Positions 41,902-50,470 are shown, numbered from the stretch's first letter. The stretch: DNA of 64,000 bases from Bog-473 sp963736525 (GCA_963736525.1 CAVTPF010000012.1:62001-126000); one strand, 5' to 3'. Program-made: numbers and translations. Notes: generated from the sequence alone by a model not told the origin.

Positions 41902-42756
41902 TCAGCCGGCAGGAGGCTTCGGCCACCGGACGAATTCGGAGTAGTGGTAGATCGTCTCGTAGCCGAGCTCGAGGTAGAGCGGCGCCCCCATGGGTGAGGC
42001 CTGCAGGGTGCAGGACGAGGCCCCGCGCTCGAAGGCGAGGTTGGTGGCAACGGTGGTGACGAGCCCGCCGAGGCCGCTGCCTCGGGCCGCCGGAACCGTC
42101 CCGACCCACTGCAGGCTGGCGACGCCGTCGCTCTCGTAGGTCATGGCCGTCGCCAGCGGTTCGCCGGAGCGACGGGCCAGCACGATGTGGGCTGCCTCGT
42201 CGCCGAGCACCTGCGCGGTCTCGTCGAAGAGGTCGGAGAGCACTTCGGCGGGCATGCCGTAGGTCCCGTAGGCGGCCGCGTTCACCTCCATGAAGGCGCG
42301 CAGATCCGCCGCGTCGCCGACCTGACGCACGCTGACGTCCGCCGGTAGCGCGCGCTCGGGCAGCGGGAAGCGGCGGATCATCTGGGGCGTGGGCTCGCCG
42401 AAGACGGCCAGGCCCGCGACGTCACAGGCCTCCCGCAGATCGTCGTCCTCGCCGTTGTCGCGCACCTTGACGGTGTAACCGCGGGCCAAGCCGGTGAAGA
42501 AGACCTCGGCGCGAGCGAGAAGCTCTGGCCCGCTCAGGGTCCCGCCCATGCGGAAGGCACCGTTGGCCACCACGGGGATCCAGGTGCCCCCAGCACACAA
42601 GACCGCGCCACCCCCTTCTTCGAGCGCGCCGCGACTGCCCCAGTGAGTCAGGGACCGGTTGAAGGCGATGAGATTTCGATGGCCGAGCTCTTCGTCGTTC
42701 CGTGTGGCAGGTCGTCTCCGGCCCGTGCTCATTGGCTGCGCGGGCGGGTCGCTCAT
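41902..42756 (-). CDS. GNAT family N-acetyltransferase
   Basis: This 284-residue protein has a C-terminal GNAT domain: ASLQWVGTVPAARGSGLGGLVTTVATNLAFERGA carries the acetyl-CoA Q/RxxGxG/A loop (ARGSGLGG), and LYLELGYETIYHYSEFVRW closes the fold. The N-terminal 130 residues look like a second, degenerate acetyltransferase half. The substrate is unknown. The gene converges with the DinB-like gene. ATG 42756 was used; ATG 42732 is another candidate. Confidence 0.82.
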   Translation of the reverse strand: MSDPPAQPMSTGRRRPATRNDEELGHRNLIAFNRSLTHWGSRGALEEGGGAVLCAGGTWIPVVANGAFRMGGTLSGPELLARAEVFFTGLARGYTVKVRDNGEDDDLREACDVAGLAVFGEPTPQMIRRFPLPERALPADVSVRQVGDAADLRAFMEVNAAAYGTYGMPAEVLSDLFDETAQVLGDEAAHIVLARRSGEPLATAMTYESDGVASLQWVGTVPAARGSGLGGLVTTVATNLAFERGASSCTLQASPMGAPLYLELGYETIYHYSEFVRWPKPPAG

Positions 42757-43172
42757 GGACCCATGATGGCCCAGCCCACTACCGCAGCAGCGCCCGCCGC
42801 GAACGAGGCTACGCCTGGGGGTGGCTCAGTACCTCCTTTGCTCGCTTTGCTCGCTTTGCTCGCTTTGCTCGCTTTGCTCGTCCAACCCCCTCAGACAGGA
42901 CCACCCGTTCGGCTCGGTGTCCCCTTGCGAGGTCCGCGTGAGCCATGCAGAGCGCCGGTGGGACGCTCTCGGGCCACCGCCCGGTCGACGCCATTCGTCG
43001 TCGAGGCGACCAAGCCGGTGACGGGGACGGGGTTGGTTGCGGAAACGGTCGGGGGCTTGCTCCCCGACGTGACTGCCGACGCCGCAGCGCTCCGCCCCGC
43101 GGTGCCAGCCCTACTCGGCGGCGGGCCCTCATCGACGCGGTCGGCGACCTCGCCCCGCAACATGCCGACGCC
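42757..43172. other. 416-base stretch without a supported gene
   Basis: Short frames exist on both strands, but they lack homology and show irregular codon use. The stretch contains a 9-bp tandem array (42837-42880). It lies upstream of the GNAT gene and downstream of the F420-type reductase gene, so it may contain the GNAT promoter. Nothing else was identified. Confidence 0.55.
42837..42880. repeat. Five tandem 9-bp repeats
   Basis: TTTGCTCGC is repeated five times without mismatch (the last copy is one base short). The repeat is much more AT-rich than its surroundings and lies outside any supported gene, about 80 bases upstream of the GNAT start. Confidence 0.95.
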
Positions 43173-43649
43173 TCAGCAGTCGATGGCGAAGACGGGGTGG
43201 TGGGCGGCGACGGCGGCCCACTCGTCATCGGTCGAGTCCGGTGTCACGCCGTCGAAGAACATCCCGGTCTCGAACTTCCAGCGGCGCAGGTAGGTGCGGA
43301 GGATGGGGACGCTGGCGGAGGTCGGGATCTCCTTCGCCGAGCAGATCTGGCGGCTCCGACCGAGGATCAGCACGAAGTGCCCGTCGGCGCTGCGGACGTT
43401 GCGGACCCATTGCGTCTCACCACGGGGGGCGACCAGGTAGTGGTTCCCCTCGATGGTGAGCAGGTTCACCGGTGTGTGGTGCAGCTTGCCCGTGGTCCGG
43501 CCCCGGTGTTCGAGCACCCGGGAGCCCAAGACGCTGATGCCCAGCCGTGTGAGGCCGCTGACCGAGGGGTTGAAGACGTTGCGGGTGAACCAGTCGGGGC
43601 GCTTGTAGTGGGCGGCGGCCGGCTGCTTGGGCGTGGGGTCGGTGGTCAT
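43173..43649 (-). CDS. Deazaflavin (F420)-dependent nitroreductase family protein
   Basis: This 158-residue protein resembles the Ddn/Rv3547 family of F420H2-dependent oxidoreductases on a split beta-barrel. LGSRVLEHRGRTTGKLHHTPVNLLTIEGNHYLV and APRGETQWVRNVRSADGHFVL match the cofactor-binding core. Members reduce quinones, nitroimidazoles or aflatoxins. ATG 43649, with AGGAGGT eight bases upstream, is preferred to a start at 43682. It is transcribed divergently from a TetR regulator through a strong promoter carrying a palindrome. Confidence 0.87.
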   Translation of the reverse strand: MTTDPTPKQPAAAHYKRPDWFTRNVFNPSVSGLTRLGISVLGSRVLEHRGRTTGKLHHTPVNLLTIEGNHYLVAPRGETQWVRNVRSADGHFVLILGRSRQICSAKEIPTSASVPILRTYLRRWKFETGMFFDGVTPDSTDDEWAAVAAHHPVFAIDC

Positions 43650-43684
43650 CGGGACCTCCTCTGTGTGCGTGATCATGAACACTG

Positions 43685-43713
43685 ATTCTAAAAGTGAACA
43701 ATGTTCTTGTCAA
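43685..43713 (-). promoter_or_regulatory. Sigma70-type promoter of the F420-type reductase
   Basis: On the minus strand TTGACA (43713-43708) is followed by exactly 17 bases and TAGAAT (43690-43685), a near-perfect sigma70 promoter. Transcription should start about 30 bases before the ATG at 43649. This is by far the best promoter match seen in the window. Confidence 0.85.
43696..43706. promoter_or_regulatory. Palindromic operator candidate in the promoter spacer
   Basis: GAACA-A-TGTTC is an 11-bp palindrome located exactly between the -35 and -10 of the divergent promoter. A second perfect palindrome, CAAGTACTTG, lies at 43711-43720 and overlaps the -35. Binding of the adjacent TetR protein here would block the polymerase. 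Which palindrome is the operator is not known. Confidence 0.6.
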
Positions 43714-43753
43714 GTACTTGTGTTCTCGTTCAGGAGGAACCAGACTGATCCCG

Positions 43754-44458
43754 ATGTCAGCGCCGCGCACCGCCCGGGAGAGGGTCAGGGAGGAAATGAC
43801 GACCGAGATCCTGGCCGTGGCCCGCCGGCATGTGGCCGGCGAGGGCGCCGCCGCGCTCTCGCTGCGCTCCATCGCTCGGGAGCTGCAGATGGCCCCGTCC
43901 GCCCTCTATCGGTACTTCGACGGACGCGACGCGTTGCTCAGCGCGCTGATCATGGCTGCCTACGAGTCGCTCGCCGGCGAGGGGGAGTGGGCCGCGGCCG
44001 AAGCGGAGGGGCGGGGTGGCACTGACGCGGAACGCTGGCTGGCGGTCCCGCGGGCCCTGCGTGCATGGGCCCTGGCGCGCCCGCACGAGTGGGGGTTGAT
44101 CTTCGGCACCCCCGTGCCGGGTTATGAGGCGCCGCTGGACACGGTCGAGCCCTACGCACGTATTGCCGCGGCCATGATGCGCCCTGTGGTCCAGGCCGCC
44201 GGCGGGGGTCGCCTGCGCACGGACCACCACACCCGCACCGTCACCCAGGAGCTGCGAGAGGCGGTGGCGCCGGTCACCGAGGGACTGTTCCAGGGCATGC
44301 CGGCGGAGACGGTCGTGCAGGCGATTCAGGCCTGGAGCACCATCGTCGGTGTGGTCAGCCTCGAGGTGTTCGGGCACTGGCGCAACACCATCTTGGACCC
44401 GGGTCGGTTCTACGAGGCCACCATCCGCGACCTCGCGGATTCGATCGGTCTCGCCTGA
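43754..44458 (+). CDS. TetR/AcrR family transcriptional regulator
   Basis: This 234-residue TetR repressor has an N-terminal helix-turn-helix RRHVAGEGAAALSLRSIARELQMAPSALYRYFDGRDALL at about residues 22-62 and a helical ligand domain containing RPHEWGLIFGTPVPGYE, resembling the WHG-type C-terminal domain. ATG 43754 is the likely start; AGGAGG lies 16 bases upstream, further than ideal. It probably represses its own gene and the divergent reductase through the palindromes between them. The inducer is unknown. Confidence 0.88.
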   Translation: MSAPRTARERVREEMTTEILAVARRHVAGEGAAALSLRSIARELQMAPSALYRYFDGRDALLSALIMAAYESLAGEGEWAAAEAEGRGGTDAERWLAVPRALRAWALARPHEWGLIFGTPVPGYEAPLDTVEPYARIAAAMMRPVVQAAGGGRLRTDHHTRTVTQELREAVAPVTEGLFQGMPAETVVQAIQAWSTIVGVVSLEVFGHWRNTILDPGRFYEATIRDLADSIGLA

Positions 44459-44480
44459 TGTCGACCGGTCTCGCCTGACT
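44441..44480. repeat. 20-bp near-duplication across the TetR stop codon
   Basis: TCGATCGGTCTCGCCTGA (44441-44458, ending in the stop codon) is repeated with one mismatch at 44461-44478, a 20-bp period. The second copy therefore repeats the stop codon downstream, although in a different frame. Confidence 0.85.
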
Positions 44481-44523
44481 GACGTCGTCTGGCCCGCCCG
44501 CCACGGCCGGCGGTGCGTCCCCG

Positions 44524-44814
44524 TCAGCGGAGACGCTGGTGCAGGGCCCGGGCCCGAACCCGGAGCTCTTCGAGCTGGTCGTCGGGGACCCACTCCGCCA
44601 TGGCCACCAGGAGATCGGCCACCAGCCCGGCCAGGTCGGCCAGCTCCTGACTGGGCTCCTGCAGCTTTATCTGCGAGAACGGGAATGCGACGTTGACGCG
44701 GCTGGAGGGAGCGACCACCTCCGGGGCCTGACGGGGCTTGCCGTCGTGCGGCCGCGACTCCCACCCGTTCGCCTCGGAGGCGGAGTCGCTCTTATCGTGG
44801 GACTTGGGCACCAT
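44524..44814 (-). CDS. Small hypothetical protein
   Basis: This 96-residue protein of unrecognised family has a hydrophilic, Lys/Ser/Glu-rich N-terminal half. The C-terminal half (FPFSQIKLQEPSQELADLAGLVADLLVAMAEWVPDDQLEELRVRARAL) predicts two amphipathic helices. It is monocistronic and convergent with the TetR gene. Codon use is coding-like throughout the C-terminal half. No function is proposed. Confidence 0.6.
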   Translation of the reverse strand: MVPKSHDKSDSASEANGWESRPHDGKPRQAPEVVAPSSRVNVAFPFSQIKLQEPSQELADLAGLVADLLVAMAEWVPDDQLEELRVRARALHQRLR

Positions 44815-44908
44815 GCCATCCTGGCACGCGTCCTGCCCACGTCCGCCACAATCCGACGGCTCCTCGGGTGCGTGCGCACGCCGCGGAGCCGACCGGAGCG
44901 GGCGTCTG

Positions 44909-45121
44909 CTAGCCCAGGACGGGCAGCTTCAGGTCGATCCCCGCGTTGGCCAGGAAGACGAGTTTGTGCTCCAGAGCGTTCTGCCAATCGACCATGTCCT
45001 TGTCGAACTGCATGCGGTTGCCTTCCTCGCATGCGTGCTCGAGCTCGTCGAATGCCAGGTCTTCGGCATCGAGTAGGGCCCGGTATCTCAAAAGGAAGTG
45101 GTCGTCGATCGGCTGATGCAC
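44909..45121 (-). CDS. Small hypothetical helical protein
   Basis: This 70-residue protein begins HQPIDDHFLLRYRALLDAEDLAFDELEHACEEG and continues NRMQFDKDMVDWQNALEHKL, predicted as two or three helices. GTG 45121 has AGGAGGGA six bases upstream, which strongly supports this start over a longer frame from 45340. It is of unrecognised family and has no obvious partner. Confidence 0.6.
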   Translation of the reverse strand: MHQPIDDHFLLRYRALLDAEDLAFDELEHACEEGNRMQFDKDMVDWQNALEHKLVFLANAGIDLKLPVLG

Positions 45122-45293
45122 GTCGTCCCTCCTACTTCGGCCCGACCTTTGCGAGCCGGTGACAAGAACGATAGTTCCGTCACGCGTTGTTCGCTCAGGG
45201 CGGCGTCGGTCGCCCTGCCGGTGGCACCCATAAGGTCGTACCAGGCTTCCTACCAGCTGCGCGCAAGCAGGTGAGAAGTGGCCACGGGCCCGC

Positions 45294-45806
45294 TCAGTCG
45301 GGCTGGGTCCGGGTCCCGGCGTCGGGCGTGCCCGCGTCACCGCCGCCTTCTTCGGCGGAGTCGGTCAGGCCCGCCAGGTCCGCGCCGAGCCGTGCCGCCG
45401 CCACGGCCAGCACGTCCTGGCCGGCCACGAGCGCCGCCAGGTCGCCGCGCACGCGCACCCGCCCGGCGGCCAGCGCGTCGGCGGGGTCGAGCGCGCCACG
45501 CGCCATGGCCAGCGCGTCGGCGTAGTCCAGCACGATGGTGGCGTTTGCACCCAGCGAGCCCTCGGGGTCCAGCACGAGTCGGGCTCGGCCTCCGGCGACC
45601 GTCAGAACCACGCGCACCTCCGCCGCGTCCCCAGCGGGGTCGTCCGGCCCGCCCGGGACCCCCGACACCACCTGGGCCACGGCGAAGGTGCCGTCGGCCG
45701 CGGCCAGGGAGCCCGCACCGGCCGCCGCCACGGCGTCGGACAGGTCGAGCTCATTCAGCGCGGCGTCGAACGACGCCACCCATTCGGGCGAGAGGTACTG
45801 GGCCAT
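45294..45806 (-). CDS. SCP2 sterol-binding-like protein
   Basis: This 170-residue protein has a start MAQYLSPEWVASFDAALNEL and a C-terminal IVLDYADALAMARGALDPADALAAGRVRVRGDLAALVAG that match SCP2-type lipid-binding domains. In actinobacteria such proteins often carry hydrophobic metabolites. ATG 45806 is chosen because the longer frame upstream runs toward sdhB without similarity. It lies 49 bases downstream of sdhB on the same strand and may share its transcript. Confidence 0.75.
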   Translation of the reverse strand: MAQYLSPEWVASFDAALNELDLSDAVAAAGAGSLAAADGTFAVAQVVSGVPGGPDDPAGDAAEVRVVLTVAGGRARLVLDPEGSLGANATIVLDYADALAMARGALDPADALAAGRVRVRGDLAALVAGQDVLAVAAARLGADLAGLTDSAEEGGGDAGTPDAGTRTQPD

Positions 45807-45855
45807 GGCGGGGACTGTAGGGCGACGACGGCGCGGCGGGCGCCGAGTGGCCGGA

Positions 45856-46635
45856 TCAGCCGGCGGCGGCCTCGCGGGCCGACTTCTTGGTCCGCCCCGT
45901 GATCTTGCGCCCGAGCCAGGCCACCGGGTCGTAGCGCGCGTCGACGACACGCTCCTTCATGGGGATGATGCCGTTGTCGGTGATCTTGATGTGCTCGGGG
46001 CAGACCTCGGTGCAGCACTTGGTGATGTTGCACATGCCGAGCCCGCGGTCGTGCGCCAGCTCGCGGCGATCGTTGACGTCGAGGGGGTGCATCTCGAGCT
46101 CGGCGAAACGGATGAAGAAGCGAGGACCGGCGTACTTGGGCTTGTTCTCCTCGTGGTCGCGGATCACGTGGCAGACGTCCTGGCACATGAAGCACTCGAT
46201 GCACTTGCGGAACTCCTGGCCCCGCTCTACGTCGACCTGCATCATCCGGTAGCCGCCCTCGGGCTCGGGGCCCGGCTTGAAGGCCGGGATGGTCTTCGCG
46301 ACTTCGTAGTTGAAGGAGACATCGGTCACGAGGTCGCGGATGATGGGGAAGGTCTTCATCGGCGCCACCGTCACCGGCTCACCCACCGGCAGCGTGTCCA
46401 TGCGCGTCATGCACATGAGGCGGGGCAGCCCGTTGATCTCGGCCGAGCACGACCCACACTTGCCCGCCTTGCAGTTCCAGCGGCAGGCCAGGTCCGGGGC
46501 CGGGTCGGCCTGAATGCGGTGGACGACGTCGAGCACCACCTCGCCGTCGACGGCGGGCATCACGTAGTCGGTGAACTCGCCGCCCTCGGCGTCGCCCCGC
46601 CAGATCCGCATGGTGACCTTGTCCGCGTCGGCCAT
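45856..46635 (-). CDS. sdhB: Succinate dehydrogenase iron-sulphur subunit
   Basis: SdhB carries three Fe-S clusters relaying electrons from SdhA to the quinone. The [2Fe-2S] ligands are in CRWNCKAGKCGSCSAEING, the [4Fe-4S] ligands in KCIECFMCQDVCHV and the [3Fe-4S] ligands in CNITKCCTEVCPEHI. It is 259 residues. The ATG is one base after the sdhA stop, so translation is coupled. The C-terminal tail is rich in Lys and Arg. Confidence 0.95.
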   Translation of the reverse strand: MADADKVTMRIWRGDAEGGEFTDYVMPAVDGEVVLDVVHRIQADPAPDLACRWNCKAGKCGSCSAEINGLPRLMCMTRMDTLPVGEPVTVAPMKTFPIIRDLVTDVSFNYEVAKTIPAFKPGPEPEGGYRMMQVDVERGQEFRKCIECFMCQDVCHVIRDHEENKPKYAGPRFFIRFAELEMHPLDVNDRRELAHDRGLGMCNITKCCTEVCPEHIKITDNGIIPMKERVVDARYDPVAWLGRKITGRTKKSAREAAAG

Positions 46636-46636
46636 C

Positions 46637-48451
46637 TCAGTGTCCTTCCTCGAACAGTGCGCGCAGCTCGGCCGGCATCTCCGGCAGGGGCTCGGGGGCG
46701 ATCGCGATCGGCGCCAGGTAGCCGCGCTCGCCGGTCTGGTGCTGCACGAAGTTGACCTTGCCCATCTCGGGGTCGGGCCCCGGGTAGTCCTCCCTCGTGT
46801 GCCCGCCGCGGGACTCCTTGCGGTTGAGCGCCCCCTGGGTCACGGCGATGGAGGTGGTGATCATGGACGGCAGGTCTGTGGCCAGGTTCCAACCTGGGTT
46901 GTAGGTCCGGCCGCCGGTGACCGAAACCTTGGCCGTTTGCTGCTTGAGGTCCTCCAGCTTGGTGAGCGCCTCCTCGAGCTCGGGACCGGTGCGGATGATG
47001 CCGACCAGCGAATGCATGGTCTCCTGCAGCTCGTGCTGGACGTCGTAGGGGTTGCGGCCGCCCTCGCGGCCGAAAGGAGCGAAGGCCTCGTCGATCACCG
47101 AGGCGACCTCCGCCGGATCGACGCTGGGCGAGCCGGCGCGGCCCTCCGCGAAGTCGGCTGCGCCGATGCCGGCCCGGCGGCCGAAGACGACGAGGTCCGA
47201 CAGCGAGTTGCCGCCCAGGCGGTTGGCCCCGTGCATGCCGCCAGCCACCTCGCCCGCGGCGAAGAGGCCGGGGACGGTGGCGGCCTGCGTTTCGGCGTCG
47301 ACGCGCACCCCGCCCATCATGTAGTGGCAGGTGGGCCCGACCTCAAATGGGCCGGCCGTGATGTCCACGCCGGCCAGCTCCATGAACTGGTGGTACATGG
47401 AGGGGAGGCGGCGCCGGATGTACTCGGGGGTGCGCCGCGACGCGATGTCGAGGTAGACGCCGCCGTGCGGGCTGCCCCGGCCGGCCTTGACCTCGGAGTT
47501 GATGGCGCGGGCCACTTCGTCGCGCGGCAGCAGGTCGGGCGTGCGCCGGTTGTTGTGGTGGTCCTCGTACCAGGCGTCGGCCTCTTCCTCGGTCTCCGCC
47601 GTCTCGGCCCGGAACATGTCGGCTACGTAGTTGAACATGAAGCGGGTGCCCTCGGAGTTGCGCAGCACCCCGCCATCGCCGCGCACGCCCTCGGTGACGA
47701 GGATGCCGCGCACCGAGAGCGGCCACACCATGCCGGTCGGGTGGAACTGCACGGACTCCATGTCGATGACGTCGGCCCCGGCCCAGATCGCCATGGCGTG
47801 GCCGTCGCCCACCGACTCCCACGAGTTGGACGTGTACTTCCACGACTTGCCGATCGACCCCGTGGCGAGCACGAAGGCCTTGGCGGTGAAGAGGACCATC
47901 TCGCCTGTCGGGCGCATGTAGCCCACTGCACCGGAGATGCGGCCGTCCGCGTCGGGCAGCAGGCGCAGGATCTTGCACTCCATGAAGACGTCGGTCCCCA
48001 TGGAGACGACCTTCTGCTGCAGTGTGCGGATCAGCTCCAGGCCGGTGCGGTCGCCGACGTGGGCCAGGCGGGCGTAGCGGTGGCCGCCGAAGTCGCGCTG
48101 GGTGATGCGGCCGTCCGGGGTGCGGTCGAGCAGGGCGCCCCAGCGCTCGAGCTCGTAGACCCGGTCGGGGGCCTCCATGGCGTGGATCTGCGCCATGCGC
48201 CAGTTGTTGAGCATCTTGCCGCCGCGCATGGTGTCGCGGAAGTGGACCTGCCAGTTGTCCTCGGGCCAGACGTGGCCCATGGCGGCGGCAATGCCGCCCT
48301 CGGCCATGACGGTGTGGGCCTTGCCGAGCAGCGACTTGCAGACGAGGGCCACCCGCAGGCCGCGCTCCTTCGCCTCGATGGCGGCGCGCAGCCCCGAGCC
48401 GCCCGCCCCGATGATGATGACGTCGTAGTCGTGGGTTTCGTAGTCGGCCAT
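46637..48451 (-). CDS. sdhA: Succinate dehydrogenase flavoprotein subunit
   Basis: SdhA oxidises succinate to fumarate with covalently bound FAD. The 604-residue protein has the FAD fold DVIIIGAGGSGLRAAIEAKERGL, the flavin-attachment His in GKAHTVMAEGGIAAAMGHV, and active-site VQFHPTGMVW. GGVRVDAETQAATVPGLFAAGEVAGGMHGANRLGGNSL follows near residue 370. The ATG lies 40 bases from the sdhC stop. Gene order C-A-B, without a separate sdhD. Confidence 0.95.
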   Translation of the reverse strand: MADYETHDYDVIIIGAGGSGLRAAIEAKERGLRVALVCKSLLGKAHTVMAEGGIAAAMGHVWPEDNWQVHFRDTMRGGKMLNNWRMAQIHAMEAPDRVYELERWGALLDRTPDGRITQRDFGGHRYARLAHVGDRTGLELIRTLQQKVVSMGTDVFMECKILRLLPDADGRISGAVGYMRPTGEMVLFTAKAFVLATGSIGKSWKYTSNSWESVGDGHAMAIWAGADVIDMESVQFHPTGMVWPLSVRGILVTEGVRGDGGVLRNSEGTRFMFNYVADMFRAETAETEEEADAWYEDHHNNRRTPDLLPRDEVARAINSEVKAGRGSPHGGVYLDIASRRTPEYIRRRLPSMYHQFMELAGVDITAGPFEVGPTCHYMMGGVRVDAETQAATVPGLFAAGEVAGGMHGANRLGGNSLSDLVVFGRRAGIGAADFAEGRAGSPSVDPAEVASVIDEAFAPFGREGGRNPYDVQHELQETMHSLVGIIRTGPELEEALTKLEDLKQQTAKVSVTGGRTYNPGWNLATDLPSMITTSIAVTQGALNRKESRGGHTREDYPGPDPEMGKVNFVQHQTGERGYLAPIAIAPEPLPEMPAELRALFEEGH

Positions 48452-48491
48452 GTGAGTCCTGGTCAGTCCTGCGTCCCGAGCCCTGGGCGCC

Positions 48492-49316
48492 CTAGAAGTG
48501 GAAGCCGGGGTCGTGGATGGTGCCGCTCGCCACCAGCCGCACGTACAGGTCGCACAGGGCCACGCCGAAGAGGCTGATCCAGGCGAAGCGCATGTGGCGG
48601 GCGTTGAGCGGCGTGACGAACCTCCAGAGCTTGTAGCGGGTGGGGTGCTGGGCGAAGGACTTCACCTGCCCACCGCAGAAGTGCCGGCAGGCGTGGCACG
48701 ACAGCGAGTAGAGCCACAGGAAGACGGCGTTGGCGCACAGGACCACCGTGCCCACGCTGATGCCGATGCCGACCCCGGGCTGGCGGAAGGCGAGGATGGC
48801 GTCATAGGTCAGGACGCAATTGAAGAGGAGGAGGATCCAGAAGAAGTAGCGGTGGATGTTCTGGAGGATGAGGGGGAAGCGGGTCTCGCCGCTGTAGCTG
48901 CCGTGCGCGTCGGCGACGGCGCAGGCCGGGGGGGACCACCAGAAGGAGCGGTAATAGGCCTTGCGGTAGTAGTAGCAGGTGAGCCGGAAACCGAGGGGGA
49001 AGATCAGGATCAACAAGGCCGGCGAGTAGTTCCAGAAGGGCAAGGTCCCGAACGTATGGCTGCCGGTCACGCAGCTGTTGGCGATGCAGGGCGAATAGAA
49101 GGGCGAGATGAGGTCGCGGTGCAGGCTCGCCCCGGCGTAGTAGTTCTTGCCGACGAAGGCGGCCCACGTCGAGTAGGCGACGAAGGCGATGAGGATCACG
49201 ACCGTGACCACCGGCTCCACCCACCAGGCGTCCCTCCGCACGGTGGGCTGGTCCGGGCCGCCCCGGACCCCGATGGCGACCGGGGTCGCGGTCGCGCTCT
49301 CGACCGTCGTCGTCAC
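48492..49316 (-). CDS. sdhC: Succinate dehydrogenase cytochrome b membrane subunit
   Basis: This 274-residue membrane anchor has five hydrophobic segments, starting VEPVVTVVILIAFVAYSTWAAFVG and ending FAWISLFGVALCDLYVRLVA. Candidate haem-b histidines lie in NIHRYFFW, SLSCHACRHF and NARHMRFAW. Five helices without an SdhD fit the fused two-haem type of class B succinate or fumarate reductases. GTG 49316 with AGGAGGT just upstream is preferred to a start at 49382. A LysR gene diverges from it. Confidence 0.85.
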   Translation of the reverse strand: MTTTVESATATPVAIGVRGGPDQPTVRRDAWWVEPVVTVVILIAFVAYSTWAAFVGKNYYAGASLHRDLISPFYSPCIANSCVTGSHTFGTLPFWNYSPALLILIFPLGFRLTCYYYRKAYYRSFWWSPPACAVADAHGSYSGETRFPLILQNIHRYFFWILLLFNCVLTYDAILAFRQPGVGIGISVGTVVLCANAVFLWLYSLSCHACRHFCGGQVKSFAQHPTRYKLWRFVTPLNARHMRFAWISLFGVALCDLYVRLVASGTIHDPGFHF

Positions 49317-49494
49317 TTGCACCTCCTCAGTGCCCAGCTCGTCAGTGCCCAGCTCGGATTGCAGCGGCCCCGCGGCCGCCAAATCATTTCAGACCACTCC
49401 CGCGACGGCGCAAGTCGTCCCGCTGCGCGGTGCCTCGGGCTCTGACCCTACGGTCGTCCGGGCGGGACGTCAAAGACATAATAAGAATGAGAAT

Positions 49495-49511
49495 GAGAGC
49501 TATAGGCTCTC
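49495..49511. promoter_or_regulatory. Inverted repeat directly before the LysR start
   Basis: GAGAGC-TATAG-GCTCTC is a perfect 6-bp inverted repeat with a five-base spacer, ending three bases before the LysR ATG. It may be an autoregulatory LysR operator, although such sites usually lie further upstream. The surrounding 49470-49515 stretch is unusually AT-rich for this window and probably contains the promoter. Confidence 0.5.
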
Positions 49512-49514
49512 AAT

Positions 49515-50423
49515 ATGCAGCTGCACCAACTCGCCTACACCCTGGCCGTCGCCGAGGAGCGCAGCTTCACCGGCGCCGCGGCCCGGCTGCACCTGGCCCA
49601 GCCCTCGCTGTCGCGCCAGGTGCGCCTGCTCGAGCGCGAGCTCGGCGTCACCCTGTTCAACCGCAGCCCGGGTCAGGGACCGGTCACCCTGACCCCCGAC
49701 GGCAGTGCCCTGCTGCCCTTCGTGCAGCGGGTGCTGGCCGACGTCGAGGCGACCGGCGCGGAGGCGCGGGCGCTCTCGGGCATGGCGCGCGGGCGCCTCG
49801 CCGTGGGCGCCACGCCGAGCCTCGTGACGAGTGTGCTCGCGCCCGCGCTCGTGGAGTTCCATGCCAGCCACCCGGGCATCGACCTGTCGGTCGTGGAAGC
49901 CGGCTCGCACCAGCTGGTGCCCCGGGTGGCCTCGGGCGAGGTCGACCTGGCGCTCGTCGTGCTGCCGGTGACCGACCCGCTGGTGGTGACCACCGCCCTC
50001 TTCGACGACCCGCTGGTGCTGGCCACCGCGCCGGACCATCCCTTCGCCCACCGGCGCCGGGTCCGCGTGCGCGACCTCGACGGGCTGGACCTGGTGATGT
50101 TCCGCGAGGGGTACGACCTGCGCGCCGTGACCCTGGCGGCGTGCGCAGAGGCGGGCGTCGAACCCCACCTGGTCAGCGAGGGGGGCGAGATGGCGGGCGT
50201 CCTCTCCTTCGTGGCATCCGGACTGGGCGCGGCCGTGGTGCCCGCCATCGCGCTCTCCGGTGACGGCGCACTGCGCGCCATCCCGTTCACGGGCCCCGGC
50301 CCGTCCATGCGCCGCACCGTCGCCTTCGCCCAGCGTGGGGACCGCACCCCGGCCCGGCCGGCCCGCGCCCTGGCCGACCAGCTCGTGGAGCGCCATGCAA
50401 CCCCGCAGAGCGCGCCCGCCTGA
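49515..50423 (+). CDS. LysR family transcriptional regulator
   Basis: This 302-residue regulator has an N-terminal winged helix QLHQLAYTLAVAEERSFTGAAARLHLAQPSLSRQVRLLERELG, followed by a periplasmic-binding-protein-like effector domain from about residue 90 to the end. It resembles the OxyR/CbbR-like branch. No ribosome-binding site is visible and the ATG is preceded by the end of a palindrome, so the mRNA may be leaderless. It is divergent from sdhCAB, whose expression it may control. Confidence 0.88.
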   Translation: MQLHQLAYTLAVAEERSFTGAAARLHLAQPSLSRQVRLLERELGVTLFNRSPGQGPVTLTPDGSALLPFVQRVLADVEATGAEARALSGMARGRLAVGATPSLVTSVLAPALVEFHASHPGIDLSVVEAGSHQLVPRVASGEVDLALVVLPVTDPLVVTTALFDDPLVLATAPDHPFAHRRRVRVRDLDGLDLVMFREGYDLRAVTLAACAEAGVEPHLVSEGGEMAGVLSFVASGLGAAVVPAIALSGDGALRAIPFTGPGPSMRRTVAFAQRGDRTPARPARALADQLVERHATPQSAPA

Positions 50424-50470
50424 TGCACGCCGCCGCGCCAGCTCGCGGCCCGTGGGTTTAGGCTTCGTTC

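Noticed and set aside
42891..43163. 90-codon minus-strand frame in the gap before the F420-type reductase
   Set aside because: Codon use and composition (Pro/Ser/Thr-rich, no domain) do not resemble the genes here, and no ribosome-binding site is seen.
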